A stretch of 51,687 nucleotides of DNA from positions 1 to 51,687 of the IMG/VR virus record IMGVR_UViG_3300042806_000379, one strand, 5' to 3'. Within the stretch, counting starts at the first letter, position 1. The number at the start of each line of letters is the position of its first letter. A program made the translations under genes and the position numbers. Under the pieces are notes generated by a model, which saw nothing but the letters and a program-made list of their open reading frames with translations, had not been told where the DNA came from and made no database searches. The DNA comes from a virus. This document shows positions 25,720-33,503 of this stretch, piece after piece.

Positions 25720-26778
25720 TTATAGCTCCGCTGAAAAAGCAAGGAATCCAGTGCTTGAAGCATTTATCATAAGGCTTTGAGAATAGCCAGAAGATGCAGT
25801 TGCTGTGTTAGCTGTATATAATAATACAGACTTAGTGGTGGCATTATACGAAAGAATACTTGTAGGCACTACATTTGTGTTTCTTAAGGCGAATGTTGAA
25901 GCAGCTGATGAAGTAAAGGTAGGAGATACTCGCATCTCTACCGGGAACGAGTAAACACCCTCCCATTGGGTTGAAGCAAACATATAGCCGTTACAAACAG
26001 TAACAAAGTTTCCAGCAGTTGTAGTTGCTCCGTGCAGGTTGTAGTACCTTTGACACAACACCAACTCCGTCCCAATCGGCCTGCGCTCAAACTCTGTTGC
26101 GGTTGATCCTGCTTCGAGTTGGACTCCTGTGATTTGGAACCAATCATTTGCTCCAGCAGTTCCTGTTGGCGTCACTCCGAACCTAATAAGAATTTCGTTT
26201 GTGCCGACCGGAACTGTAACAGTAGTCGAATATCTTGTTCTTGTAGTTGTTAGGCTTACGGATGAGTTAATAGCCGAGTACGACGTCCAACTTCCGAAAG
26301 TTCCGCTAACTAAACCCTGATCATTTCCGGACCCAAAACTAATATTAACTTCTAACTGCGCTGAAGCAGGAGAAAAGTTAGCTCCGGCATTAGCATAGAA
26401 GGACAGCGTTGCTGTTTGGCCCGCCAGATCCCTACAATTTGTAGATTCGATAACTTGCGTAACATACGCAGAACCCACGTTTGTAGCCCCAGCGATTCTT
26501 TGCACTCTTGAAGCCGATGCAAAATCATTATTCCCAGTTGCGACCCTCTGATGCGTCCATGTCATTGGGGTTGCGGCTCCAGTTAAAGAGGCCCACCTAT
26601 CGCAACTAGTGTAAGAGGGGGTATTCCATGGAATGCTACCAGCAGCTCCACTGCTCCTCTGGTCAATACGCATATCACCATTGATGATGCGATTGCGGAA
26701 GCCAACCGCGGAACGAGTGTTCTGCGTTGACCCGTCATTGAAGGTGATTCCGTTAGTTCCGTGGATTGTGGTGGGCAT
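25720..26778 (-). CDS. tail fibre protein (352 aa)
   Basis: The protein starts MPTTIHGTNGITFNDGST, the short strand-turn opening typical of phage fibre tips. FRNRIINGDMRIDQR (about 27-41) leads into a carbohydrate-binding-type jelly-roll region. VQLEAGSTATEFERRPIGTELVLCQRYY follows (about 221-248), a stretch repeatedly seen in fibre and collar proteins. The last 100 residues are Ser/Thr-rich beta structure. It probably contributes to host surface binding. It is one of several fibre genes lying head to tail, each with little or no spacing. Confidence 0.75.
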   Translation of the reverse strand: MPTTIHGTNGITFNDGSTQNTRSAVGFRNRIINGDMRIDQRSSGAAGSIPWNTPSYTSCDRWASLTGAATPMTWTHQRVATGNNDFASASRVQRIAGATNVGSAYVTQVIESTNCRDLAGQTATLSFYANAGANFSPASAQLEVNISFGSGNDQGLVSGTFGSWTSYSAINSSVSLTTTRTRYSTTVTVPVGTNEILIRFGVTPTGTAGANDWFQITGVQLEAGSTATEFERRPIGTELVLCQRYYNLHGATTTAGNFVTVCNGYMFASTQWEGVYSFPVEMRVSPTFTSSAASTFALRNTNVVPTSILSYNATTKSVLLYTANTATASSGYSQSLMINASSTGFLAFSAEL

Positions 26779-26781
26779 AAA

Positions 26782-27468
26782 TTATCCTTCGTACATCACG
26801 TTGACGGAGCCGGAGTCGAATGTATCTGATCCATTCGCAGATAGAATTTGAACTCGATCTAAAACACCCGTCGTAAGAACTTTTGACCCACCAGACATAA
26901 TTGTAGAGTTCGTACTGCCGGTCCACGCGTAAGTACCTGAGGATGTCCACACGTTGCTGCCCATATGACTAATTGTCATTGTGCCGTTAGAAAGAGAAGT
27001 AGCTTCTGGCCAGTGCATTATAAAGCCTATCGTACTATTTCCGGTAGCGCTCCCTGAGTTGGTGATTGAAAGTTGCGACTTATATCCTGTTTGCTCGAAA
27101 CCGCTCGAAGTCCCTAATCGAACAAGAATGTGGTTGGCTCCTGTGATGGATATTTCGTAAAACATGATTGTTATTCTTTTAGCCCAACTAGGGATGCCAG
27201 TATAAACAACAGAGGAAGTGCTTGCCGCGACACCAGTCATAAGCGTCATTGGCTGAGATAGTTTGGCGGGCGTAACAATTCCATTAGCGAGAGTAGTCGT
27301 AACATTACCACTTGCATCTACCGTCAGAATATCAGCCGTAGTTTCGCCGCTATTGCCCCTCGCCAGTTTAATCGTGCCATCGGGTGAGGATGGGACGGAG
27401 AGGGTGAAATTTTGAGTGGCAGTTGCTGACTGGCCGATTTGAACTGAGTTGGATTTTAATAAGCTCAT
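26782..27468 (-). CDS. fibre-like structural protein (228 aa)
   Basis: The 228-residue product opens with a short fibre stem (MSLLKSNSVQIGQSATATQN..., then DASGNVTTTLANGIVTPAKLSQ, about 1-75). A globular Ser/Thr/Gly-rich beta domain follows, containing WAKRITIMFYEISITGANHILVRLG (about 93-118). Such domains form trimeric fibre tips. It starts by ATGA overlap with the upstream fibre gene at 27465-27468. The specific receptor cannot be told from the sequence. Confidence 0.65.
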   Translation of the reverse strand: MSLLKSNSVQIGQSATATQNFTLSVPSSPDGTIKLARGNSGETTADILTVDASGNVTTTLANGIVTPAKLSQPMTLMTGVAASTSSVVYTGIPSWAKRITIMFYEISITGANHILVRLGTSSGFEQTGYKSQLSITNSGSATGNSTIGFIMHWPEATSLSNGTMTISHMGSNVWTSSGTYAWTGSTNSTIMSGGSKVLTTGVLDRVQILSANGSDTFDSGSVNVMYEG

Positions 27469-28052
27469 CCTGCAATCTCCACAAGAGTTAGGGTTGAAAT
27501 TCCAAGAAACGCATATGATGCGTTGGCATTCGCATAAGTAGTATTCAAGTAGAGCACTCCTCCCGTAAAGAGGTAGTACTGGACTTTATACGTAAGACTG
27601 GAGGTTGAGCTTGGTGTATCCAAAAAGAAATGTGTTTGTCCCTGGCCCGCACCGCCACCACTTCCTGATCCATAGAAATCACCACCTGACCCAACTATTC
27701 GACTTCCAGGAGAAGGCTCTGTGCTTGCCCCAATAACTGTTGAGCCCCTTAAAATTCTACTAGTACAATTTTGAGAAGATTGTGCTTTTATGTTAGCGAT
27801 AACCAGTATTTTGCTTGATGTGCTGGACGGTGTGATACTTGCAGATAATCCTGTCACATCGGACCATGAATTAACCGTTGAAAAAGATATTGCGGTAGTA
27901 ACAACTCCCTGCACAACTTGAAGAACTGCTCCTGACCCAAAGTTTGTACGAGCCGCCCCAGAAGCAAGATCCGCTGCAGTAACACATGCGTCGGGCAAAC
28001 CGCCCGCGGAGACTCCGGTAATCGTTCCTGTTCCGTTAATGGCAATAGGCAT
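27465..28052 (-). CDS. fibre-like structural protein (195 aa)
   Basis: The 195-residue protein opens MPIAINGTGTITGVSAGGLPDACVTAADLASGAA, a fibre stem motif, and ends in a compact beta domain. VTGLSASITPSSTSSKILVIANIKAQSS (about 67-94) is a common phage fibre domain, with a glycine-rich loop (SGSGGGAGQG) before it closes. It overlaps the downstream fibre gene by ATGA and is adjacent to the large repeat fibre gene upstream. A host-binding or fibre-tip role is likely. Confidence 0.65.
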   Translation of the reverse strand: MPIAINGTGTITGVSAGGLPDACVTAADLASGAARTNFGSGAVLQVVQGVVTTAISFSTVNSWSDVTGLSASITPSSTSSKILVIANIKAQSSQNCTSRILRGSTVIGASTEPSPGSRIVGSGGDFYGSGSGGGAGQGQTHFFLDTPSSTSSLTYKVQYYLFTGGVLYLNTTYANANASYAFLGISTLTLVEIAG

Positions 28053-28053
28053 A

Positions 28054-29415
28054 TTAAACCACCGTCCAAACCCCGCCGGTCGGGATTGTTACTGTGACTC
28101 CTGTGTTTACGGTGATCGGGCCAGCGGTCACAGCGTTCTTGTTTGAAGTTAGTGTGTAGCTCGTCGTCACAACCTTATCATTCTCCCAGAAAATTCTATC
28201 GGTTCCACCCCCGACGGCTCCGGCAGCTACCGTGATCGCATTGTTTGAGATCGAGGTAACCCTCCCCTTGGCATCGACCGTAATGGAAGGAATAGCCGAA
28301 GTGCTTCCATAGCTACCCGCTGTAACACCCGTTGTAGCCAAGGTAGCCGTACCCGTTACGTTTGCGGCGCCACTAAACGAGCCAGATGTGTAAGAGACAT
28401 CGCCCGTCATACCGATTGTTCTTCCTGTACCTAATTCTTGAGCGTAATCAGCGACCCCAGCTACTGGGACTTTATAAATCACGCCAGTACCAATATTGGT
28501 TATTCTGCCTTTAGCATCGACTGTAATTGTCGGAATACGGTTAGTAGAAGTCGCGGAATCAACGCTCCCGTAACTCCCAGCCGTAACCCCGGTAGTGGCT
28601 AAGGTCGCAGTTCCAGTTACATTAGCTGAACCATTAAACGCAGCTGATGTGTATGAAACATCTCCCGTCATTCCGATTGTTCTTCCCGTGGCTAGCGCTG
28701 TAGCAGTTGAAGCATTTCCAGTAACATTTCCAGTTAGTCCACCCGTAGCTGAAATCTCTCCCCCTATTGTGACTGTTCCAGTAGGTCCAATTCGAAGACG
28801 CTCGACTCCGTTTGTTGTAAGAGCCGTTGTGTTGGCTGCCGGGAAATACACCCCCGTGTCTTCGTCCCCAAAAGTTGTAATGGATGGAGCTGCGGCTGAC
28901 CCAGCTGAAAACTTGAAGGTCCCTGATATACCTGACCCAGCTGCTTCCCAGCCCGAAGCCGTCTTAACCTTCATGCCAGGCATTGAGGTCGAGTAATACA
29001 AGTCTCCTGTTTGAACTGCCGATCCATCCAAGCGAAGTGTTGGGTCTGTCGCGCTAGTCCCCAAGAAAGTTGTGTAGTACCGGTTTAGCTCGCCGAGCTT
29101 GTCATAAACGGTTTGAACCTTGGTCATGTTATCCGAAACGTTTACGACCTGCGTATTGCTCGCCGCGACAGTGTTGATTGAAGTTATGTTGTTCGCATCT
29201 GTTACAACGCTGGCGATATTGTTGGAAACAATATCAATGGCCGAAAGATTACCCGCCACAACCGCGATATCGCCGCTATCAACCGAAGCACTGCCACCTA
29301 TTGCAGAACTTCCAATTACTGTGACCGGAGTGACTGTCTCCCCGCTTGTGACGGTCGAGGCAACGCCGATCGCGGAGTCCCCGATAACGTTTACCGGGGC
29401 GATAACCTCGCTCAT
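28054..29415 (-). CDS. tail fibre with duplicated module (453 aa)
   Basis: The N-terminus (1-130) holds two similar stretches around V-I-G-[DS]-S-A-I-G and a helical coiled segment (VSDNMTKVQTVYDKLGEL). Then a stem leads to two copies of a module of about 70-80 residues: TGRTIGMTGDVSYTS-x2-[FN] ... VTGTATLATTGVTAGSYGS ... ITVDAKGR (about 243-310 and 332-392). The tail ends in NTGVTVTIPTGGVWTVV. Such modules form long triple-stranded fibre shafts. It is the first gene in the fibre block after the tail-tube adaptor, with ATGA overlap to it, so it may attach directly to the tail. Confidence 0.75.
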   Translation of the reverse strand: MSEVIAPVNVIGDSAIGVASTVTSGETVTPVTVIGSSAIGGSASVDSGDIAVVAGNLSAIDIVSNNIASVVTDANNITSINTVAASNTQVVNVSDNMTKVQTVYDKLGELNRYYTTFLGTSATDPTLRLDGSAVQTGDLYYSTSMPGMKVKTASGWEAAGSGISGTFKFSAGSAAAPSITTFGDEDTGVYFPAANTTALTTNGVERLRIGPTGTVTIGGEISATGGLTGNVTGNASTATALATGRTIGMTGDVSYTSAAFNGSANVTGTATLATTGVTAGSYGSVDSATSTNRIPTITVDAKGRITNIGTGVIYKVPVAGVADYAQELGTGRTIGMTGDVSYTSGSFSGAANVTGTATLATTGVTAGSYGSTSAIPSITVDAKGRVTSISNNAITVAAGAVGGGTDRIFWENDKVVTTSYTLTSNKNAVTAGPITVNTGVTVTIPTGGVWTVV

Positions 29416-31136
29416 ATGATCGGGATAACGCCGCCGAGGGCGAAGTTCTCAGCCTGAACGCGGATCGAGTGGTGCTCTCCTGATTTGGATTCCCGCAACT
29501 CATCACGGAGAAGTAGTAGCGCCTTTTGCTCGTGCATAGCTGACTGCTCGGCATTGCTTGTCAGGGTCAAGGCCGCCAAGGCCATATTGAAAATAGCTGG
29601 GTAGTTTTTGATGCTCATCACATCGCTATCCAAGGTCTTGTAGACTGGACGCTTCTTGACCAGAAGACGGACATAAGAACTGTTGGCCCAGTTTCCTCGA
29701 ATGAAGTATGCGCGGTACTGGACGTTATCGATCCGGGTCTCTCCTCTTGCGATCAGGCAAGGAGAAGCTGTTAGGTTCTGGGTGTTGTAGGTATCGATCT
29801 CGGTCTGTTGGTAGCCAGGTCCGTTTTCCTTGAAATCATAAAACTCGTCGTACACAGGGATCGGAGATCCGTTAAAGGTTGCCCCAAGAATGGCCTCTAC
29901 GTCGTTCGGCACGTAGACAAGCCCATCCTTCTGGTCGATTGTCAGGGTGTAAGTTTTGATCGTACCAACAAAAGTACCCATCCGCATGCACTGCTCTTCG
30001 CTTTGGTTGATAAATCGGGTCAACTCTGAGTCAGACAGACGCAAACCCAATGGCGCTTCCAGGGCGAAACGAGCTTTCATATACCCTAGTGTCCCCGGGA
30101 TGGCCGTAGATAAAGCCGTTGTATAAGTTCCGTGCCGCTTGGATTCCAGCTCCACATTGAGCTCTTCTTCCAACATCTTGATGGCTTCAGCCTCAAACTT
30201 GGCCGCTTGATCCAGGCTAAGCTGGGCGTTTTTGGATGATAGTGAAATGGCTGTGATTGCGAGAACGACAAGCTTTACGATCTGGTAATTGGGCACAGGA
30301 AGCATAGCTGTGTCGGAAACTATGTAGCTGTAAGTCGGGAGAGCTAGGCCATCCTTTACCCCGTAACGCAAAGAGGAGAGCAAAAGACGCTTCTTGGTGA
30401 TCAGAAGGTCTTGAGCTTTATTGACCAGGTCAAACAGCTTTGCGTCCTCAAGCTTGATACCAAACTCAAGATCCAAGCCGAGCTTAGCTCGGACATAACC
30501 CATACTGCCAACAGGATGCGTTGAAAGTTTGGATTGATAAACGAGCCGGCGAGCTTCTTCAACTGACATGTCCGTTTTGTAGGCCAGATGCTCCACGGCT
30601 TTAGCCTGGAGACTTGTAGCCATGTCGATTTGGTTGTTTTCTTCACGCCACAACGCAAGAACCATCAACTTGAGAGCTTCAAGATCGGCAATGATGAGTT
30701 CGTCTCCATCATTCTCCACCTCGACCATTTTCTTTTTACCCGTAACCACGACGCTTGTGGGCGCGGGGCTTACGGAGGCGTCAATTCTGAATTGAATGAC
30801 GTTGGCCGTAGATCCGATGGGTTCGAAGTTTAAAGGCACGAGATCCCCGTCATCGTGAATAAAGACATAAGCGTTGTCACAAAGAAGTACGTTACCGGAA
30901 CCTAGGTTTGAGTTGTTGTTCTTGGCTACGCGAACAATGGATTCCAACTGCGGTGGCAAAGTAAATACACCGGTTGTGACGTCCACTTTATACTTAGCGA
31001 TCGTACCCAACCATGCGCGAATAGCATGGAGCCGACGCTGAGCCTGGTTTACACGCTGAACAACGCGAGCATCCGTTGACGGAACTCCATTATCAACGAC
31101 GCGTGCGATTTCAGATTTGATTTCGCCAAATGTCAT
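29412..31136 (-). CDS. tail-tubular A-like adaptor, three fused modules (574 aa)
   Basis: Three related modules follow one another, each with an N-terminal helix (VNQAQRRL at 29, VNKAQDLL near 245, INQSEEQC near 370) and a C-terminal long helix (LQAKAVEHL, FEAEAIKMLEEEL, HEQKALLLLRDEL). Modules two and three both begin G-[ST]-[ML]-GY-[VM]-[RK]-A-[KR]. T7 gp11 (196 residues), the ring below the portal, has one such unit. A three-fold fusion gives 574 residues, so fewer subunits could build the ring, or modules may have different partners. ATGA overlap links it to the fibre gene. The gp11 assignment is by architecture and gene order. Confidence 0.6.
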   Translation of the reverse strand: MTFGEIKSEIARVVDNGVPSTDARVVQRVNQAQRRLHAIRAWLGTIAKYKVDVTTGVFTLPPQLESIVRVAKNNNSNLGSGNVLLCDNAYVFIHDDGDLVPLNFEPIGSTANVIQFRIDASVSPAPTSVVVTGKKKMVEVENDGDELIIADLEALKLMVLALWREENNQIDMATSLQAKAVEHLAYKTDMSVEEARRLVYQSKLSTHPVGSMGYVRAKLGLDLEFGIKLEDAKLFDLVNKAQDLLITKKRLLLSSLRYGVKDGLALPTYSYIVSDTAMLPVPNYQIVKLVVLAITAISLSSKNAQLSLDQAAKFEAEAIKMLEEELNVELESKRHGTYTTALSTAIPGTLGYMKARFALEAPLGLRLSDSELTRFINQSEEQCMRMGTFVGTIKTYTLTIDQKDGLVYVPNDVEAILGATFNGSPIPVYDEFYDFKENGPGYQQTEIDTYNTQNLTASPCLIARGETRIDNVQYRAYFIRGNWANSSYVRLLVKKRPVYKTLDSDVMSIKNYPAIFNMALAALTLTSNAEQSAMHEQKALLLLRDELRESKSGEHHSIRVQAENFALGGVIPII

Positions 31137-31960
31137 TAGGTGTTCGGGTAGAAAGGAATCTTTCTAATCGTTCCGTTAATTGTTACTTGAAGATAGCCAA
31201 CAGGAGTTGCCGGGAGAGCTGCTGCACCACCAGCAGAAACACTTGTTGTAGCCGTTGTTGCCGAGGGTAGAACGATGCTCCCTGCGGTTAAAACTCCAGC
31301 CGTTGTGATGTTAGCCGCAGTCAACAATCCAGCCGAATCGATCGAGGCTGCCGTAAGGGCGAGTGATCCTCCCGTGATGGCTCCTGAGCCCACACTGATC
31401 GCAGTAGCGGAAAGAGTGCCCCCAGAAGAGGTGATGTTGCCCGACGCGGTAATAGCTCCGGCCGTAATGCTAAGGCTTCCGCTCGACATGGTGATACCGC
31501 CGGTCGTAGAAAGACCGCCAGTTATTGCTAAAGTTCCACTTGTGGGGTGAATCAAAGCGGGAGTGGTAATAGAAGTGTCGGTTTTAATCGCCCCAACCAC
31601 ATCCAACTTTGTCGTAGGTGTCTCGGTTCCGACACCCACTCGACCAGCATACGTACCCGTGTTGTCGATCGAGAGCGCAGGGTTGATCAATCGAACGTTT
31701 CCGCCCGAAACAGTAAACCCGCTAGTAAACGTGTTCTGAGCGCTGATTGAAATCCATCCGCCGTTATAAATCTTAAGAGTCGGATTGGCTGTAGAAGAAT
31801 CCAGCCAGATCTTGGACTGATCGTTTGGGGCCGTTGTGCTGAGAACAAATACGCTGGCGTCCGAAGCTGGGACGGAAAGGTTTTCAGCAAACAAAGACAA
31901 CAACTCTTGTGGAGTTGCGTACTTTGTACCGGCTGGGAGTGTAGATGCTAATAGAGCCAT
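31136..31960 (-). CDS. fibre-like structural protein (274 aa)
   Basis: The 274-residue product starts MALLASTLPAGTKYATPQELLSLFAENLSVP. A domain containing IWLDSSTANPTLKIYNGGWISIS follows (about 70-93), then a long Gly/Ala/Ser/Thr beta-repeat shaft (VGVGTETPTTKLDVVGAI onward, about 125-245). The last 30 residues (PVGYLQVTINGTIRKIPFYPNT) look like a fibre tip or C-terminal strand. It overlaps the adaptor gene by one base (TAATG). The repeats are short and degenerate. It is probably a fibre or collar component; attachment is unknown. Confidence 0.6.
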   Translation of the reverse strand: MALLASTLPAGTKYATPQELLSLFAENLSVPASDASVFVLSTTAPNDQSKIWLDSSTANPTLKIYNGGWISISAQNTFTSGFTVSGGNVRLINPALSIDNTGTYAGRVGVGTETPTTKLDVVGAIKTDTSITTPALIHPTSGTLAITGGLSTTGGITMSSGSLSITAGAITASGNITSSGGTLSATAISVGSGAITGGSLALTAASIDSAGLLTAANITTAGVLTAGSIVLPSATTATTSVSAGGAAALPATPVGYLQVTINGTIRKIPFYPNT

Positions 31961-31963
31961 AAT

Positions 31964-32659
31964 TTAACTTGTGCCTCCTAGGAGTGCGTTTCCTATTACT
32001 GTTAGTGTGTTGCCTTGCGTTACGACAGCAGATGAAGTCGCTCTGCCACCGGCTCCCTGACCTAGGTTGCCTGCGTTTACGCCGATACTTGTTCCGCCAA
32101 CAAGGTAAGAACTCACCCATCCCCCATTGGTGTAATTGTACCGACCTTGACCGCCGCTTCCTGGGTCAATGCCCGCACCACCTCCGTGACCACCAAGAGC
32201 GTTGTTATCTCTGTTTTGGGTAATTCCCAATCCGCCGGTACCCCCAGAACCAATAACGCCGTTGTTTTGAATAGTAAGCGGATAACTTAACAGAATAGCC
32301 GGACCCCCCGGATTAAAAGAGTTGGCCCCGACATAAATATCGCAACAACCAGTAGTGATTGCATTTCCACCTTTTCCTGCAATAACCCCGTTCGCGGGAT
32401 TATTTCCACTTCCCCCGCTTGTAGCTGGGAGAATGAGTTTTAAATTTGTCCCGGCAGGCCAACTGCCGGTTTGCAATGCATATTCACTCGTGGAAGTGCT
32501 TCCGATATTTCCTAGTACGGTAATCTCCACTGTCGCGCCAGGCCCAACATAGGGATAGGAAGCCACAAAATGGTTTCGAAGGTTTAGATTATATGAGTTG
32601 GTATTGGCCGTGCCTATATTCAGCTTAAATGTCGCGCTGTCGACGATGCTAACCATCAT
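31964..32659 (-). CDS. glycine-rich adhesin-like fibre protein
   Basis: I chose ATG 32659; an upstream in-frame TTG at 32680 overlaps the previous gene and is less likely. The N-terminal 90 residues are beta-rich (NYNLNLR-type strands, PGATVEITVLGNIGS). The C-terminal 140 residues hold many glycine clusters (SGGSGN, GKGGNAI, GSGGTGGLG, GGHGGGAGIDPGSGGQG, GQGAGGR). Clusters of this sort form polyglycine sandwiches in receptor-binding adhesins such as gp38-type proteins of T-even phages, where loops between them define host range. The likeness is compositional; I cannot align it. Confidence 0.55.
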   Translation of the reverse strand: MMVSIVDSATFKLNIGTANTNSYNLNLRNHFVASYPYVGPGATVEITVLGNIGSTSTSEYALQTGSWPAGTNLKLILPATSGGSGNNPANGVIAGKGGNAITTGCCDIYVGANSFNPGGPAILLSYPLTIQNNGVIGSGGTGGLGITQNRDNNALGGHGGGAGIDPGSGGQGRYNYTNGGWVSSYLVGGTSIGVNAGNLGQGAGGRATSSAVVTQGNTLTVIGNALLGGTS

Positions 32660-32663
32660 AACG

Positions 32664-33269
32664 TTAGCTCGTGTACCCAAATGAAATAGTTACGTTATTA
32701 ACGACACCTGAGAAATTAGAGAAGGTTGCAGTGACGCTTGTATTGGCGGGAATAACAGTCCCGTCAGCAAGCGCAGGCGAAAGTGCTACGGTAGCAGTAC
32801 CCGCAGTGCCAAAAGAAGTCGCCACAGCTGTATTGATCGTCATCGCATGAGTAGTTCTAAAAAGAACTACTACTTGCCCGTTAAAAGGCTGGTAAACATT
32901 CGCACTCACCTGTTGACGGAGGCTTGTGGAGCCTGCGGCAGTAATAAGCCCTTGGCTGTTTACGGTGAATGTCGGAACGGCGCTGTTCGACCCGTATGAA
33001 CCGGCTGTAAGTCCCGGCCGGGGCTCAAGGTTTTCTGGAAGAATTGTGCCTAGAGCTATTTTGCCGCCATTGATTGCACGCCCTGCAATTTTATCGGTAA
33101 TAACCGAAGAGGTAGCTAACTGCTGAGAAGATACTGAACCGCTTGAAAGGATGTTCCCTCGAAGTTCGGAGATAGCTATTTGCTTGGTTACCGAAGAGTT
33201 TACGACCGGAAGCACGTCCGTGCTGCTTAAAGTCCCTGAGAATGATTGTAGGTCTGTGATCTTAGGCAT
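32664..33269 (-). CDS. fibre-like structural protein (201 aa)
   Basis: The 201-residue protein opens MPKITDLQSFSGTLSSTDVLPVVNSS. This is a frequent N-terminus of phage fibre proteins, which attach to the virion by a TDVLPVV segment. A stem with ELRGNILSSGSVSSQQLATSSVITDKIAGRAI (about 36-67) leads to a C-terminal Ser/Thr-rich beta domain (about 115-201). AGGAG lies eight bases before the ATG. It is followed by the glycine-rich adhesin-like gene, so the two may form one fibre. Confidence 0.65.
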   Translation of the reverse strand: MPKITDLQSFSGTLSSTDVLPVVNSSVTKQIAISELRGNILSSGSVSSQQLATSSVITDKIAGRAINGGKIALGTILPENLEPRPGLTAGSYGSNSAVPTFTVNSQGLITAAGSTSLRQQVSANVYQPFNGQVVVLFRTTHAMTINTAVATSFGTAGTATVALSPALADGTVIPANTSVTATFSNFSGVVNNVTISFGYTS

Positions 33270-33302
33270 AGCGGAATCTCCTATTCTGGCGTACTGTCTG
33301 GC

Positions 33303-33503
33303 TTATGTCAATAATGGAGTATCACTCTGATCTGTAAGGGGTTCGCCAAAGAGTGTAGAACCTCCCGACAAAGTTAAAGTACCCGGCTCAGTAAGTAGTT
33401 CTTCAGAAAACACAGAGCCGCATACCTCGGAGTAGTGGAGAAACAAAGACGGCTCAACGGCGTCAAGCTGTTGCCACTGTGTTTTGTTCAGTTCGTTACT
33501 CAT
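33303..33503 (-). CDS. small hypothetical tail-region protein (66 aa)
   Basis: The 66-residue product ([31 protein letters not shown]...) starts by one-base overlap (TAATG) with the stop of the tail nozzle gene. It is acidic, with a helical first half and a Leu/Thr/Gly-rich second half (LTLSGGSTLFGEPL). I recognise no family. Its place between nozzle and fibre genes suggests a small tail or collar component or assembly factor. Confidence 0.55.
   Translation of the reverse strand: MSNELNKTQWQQLDAVEPSLFLHYSEVCGSVFSEELLTEPGTLTLSGGSTLFGEPLTDQSDTPLLT
33306..33311 (-). promoter_or_regulatory. TTGAC gene-junction element upstream of fibre genes
   Basis: ATTATTGACA on the late strand overlaps the 3' end of the 66-residue gene. 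CAGAAT lies 17 bases downstream and the next ATG 42 bases downstream. Spacing suits a sigma-70 type promoter, but the predicted transcript start falls after the ribosome site. See the related elements at 10335, 11498, 38846 and 41653. Confidence 0.3.
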
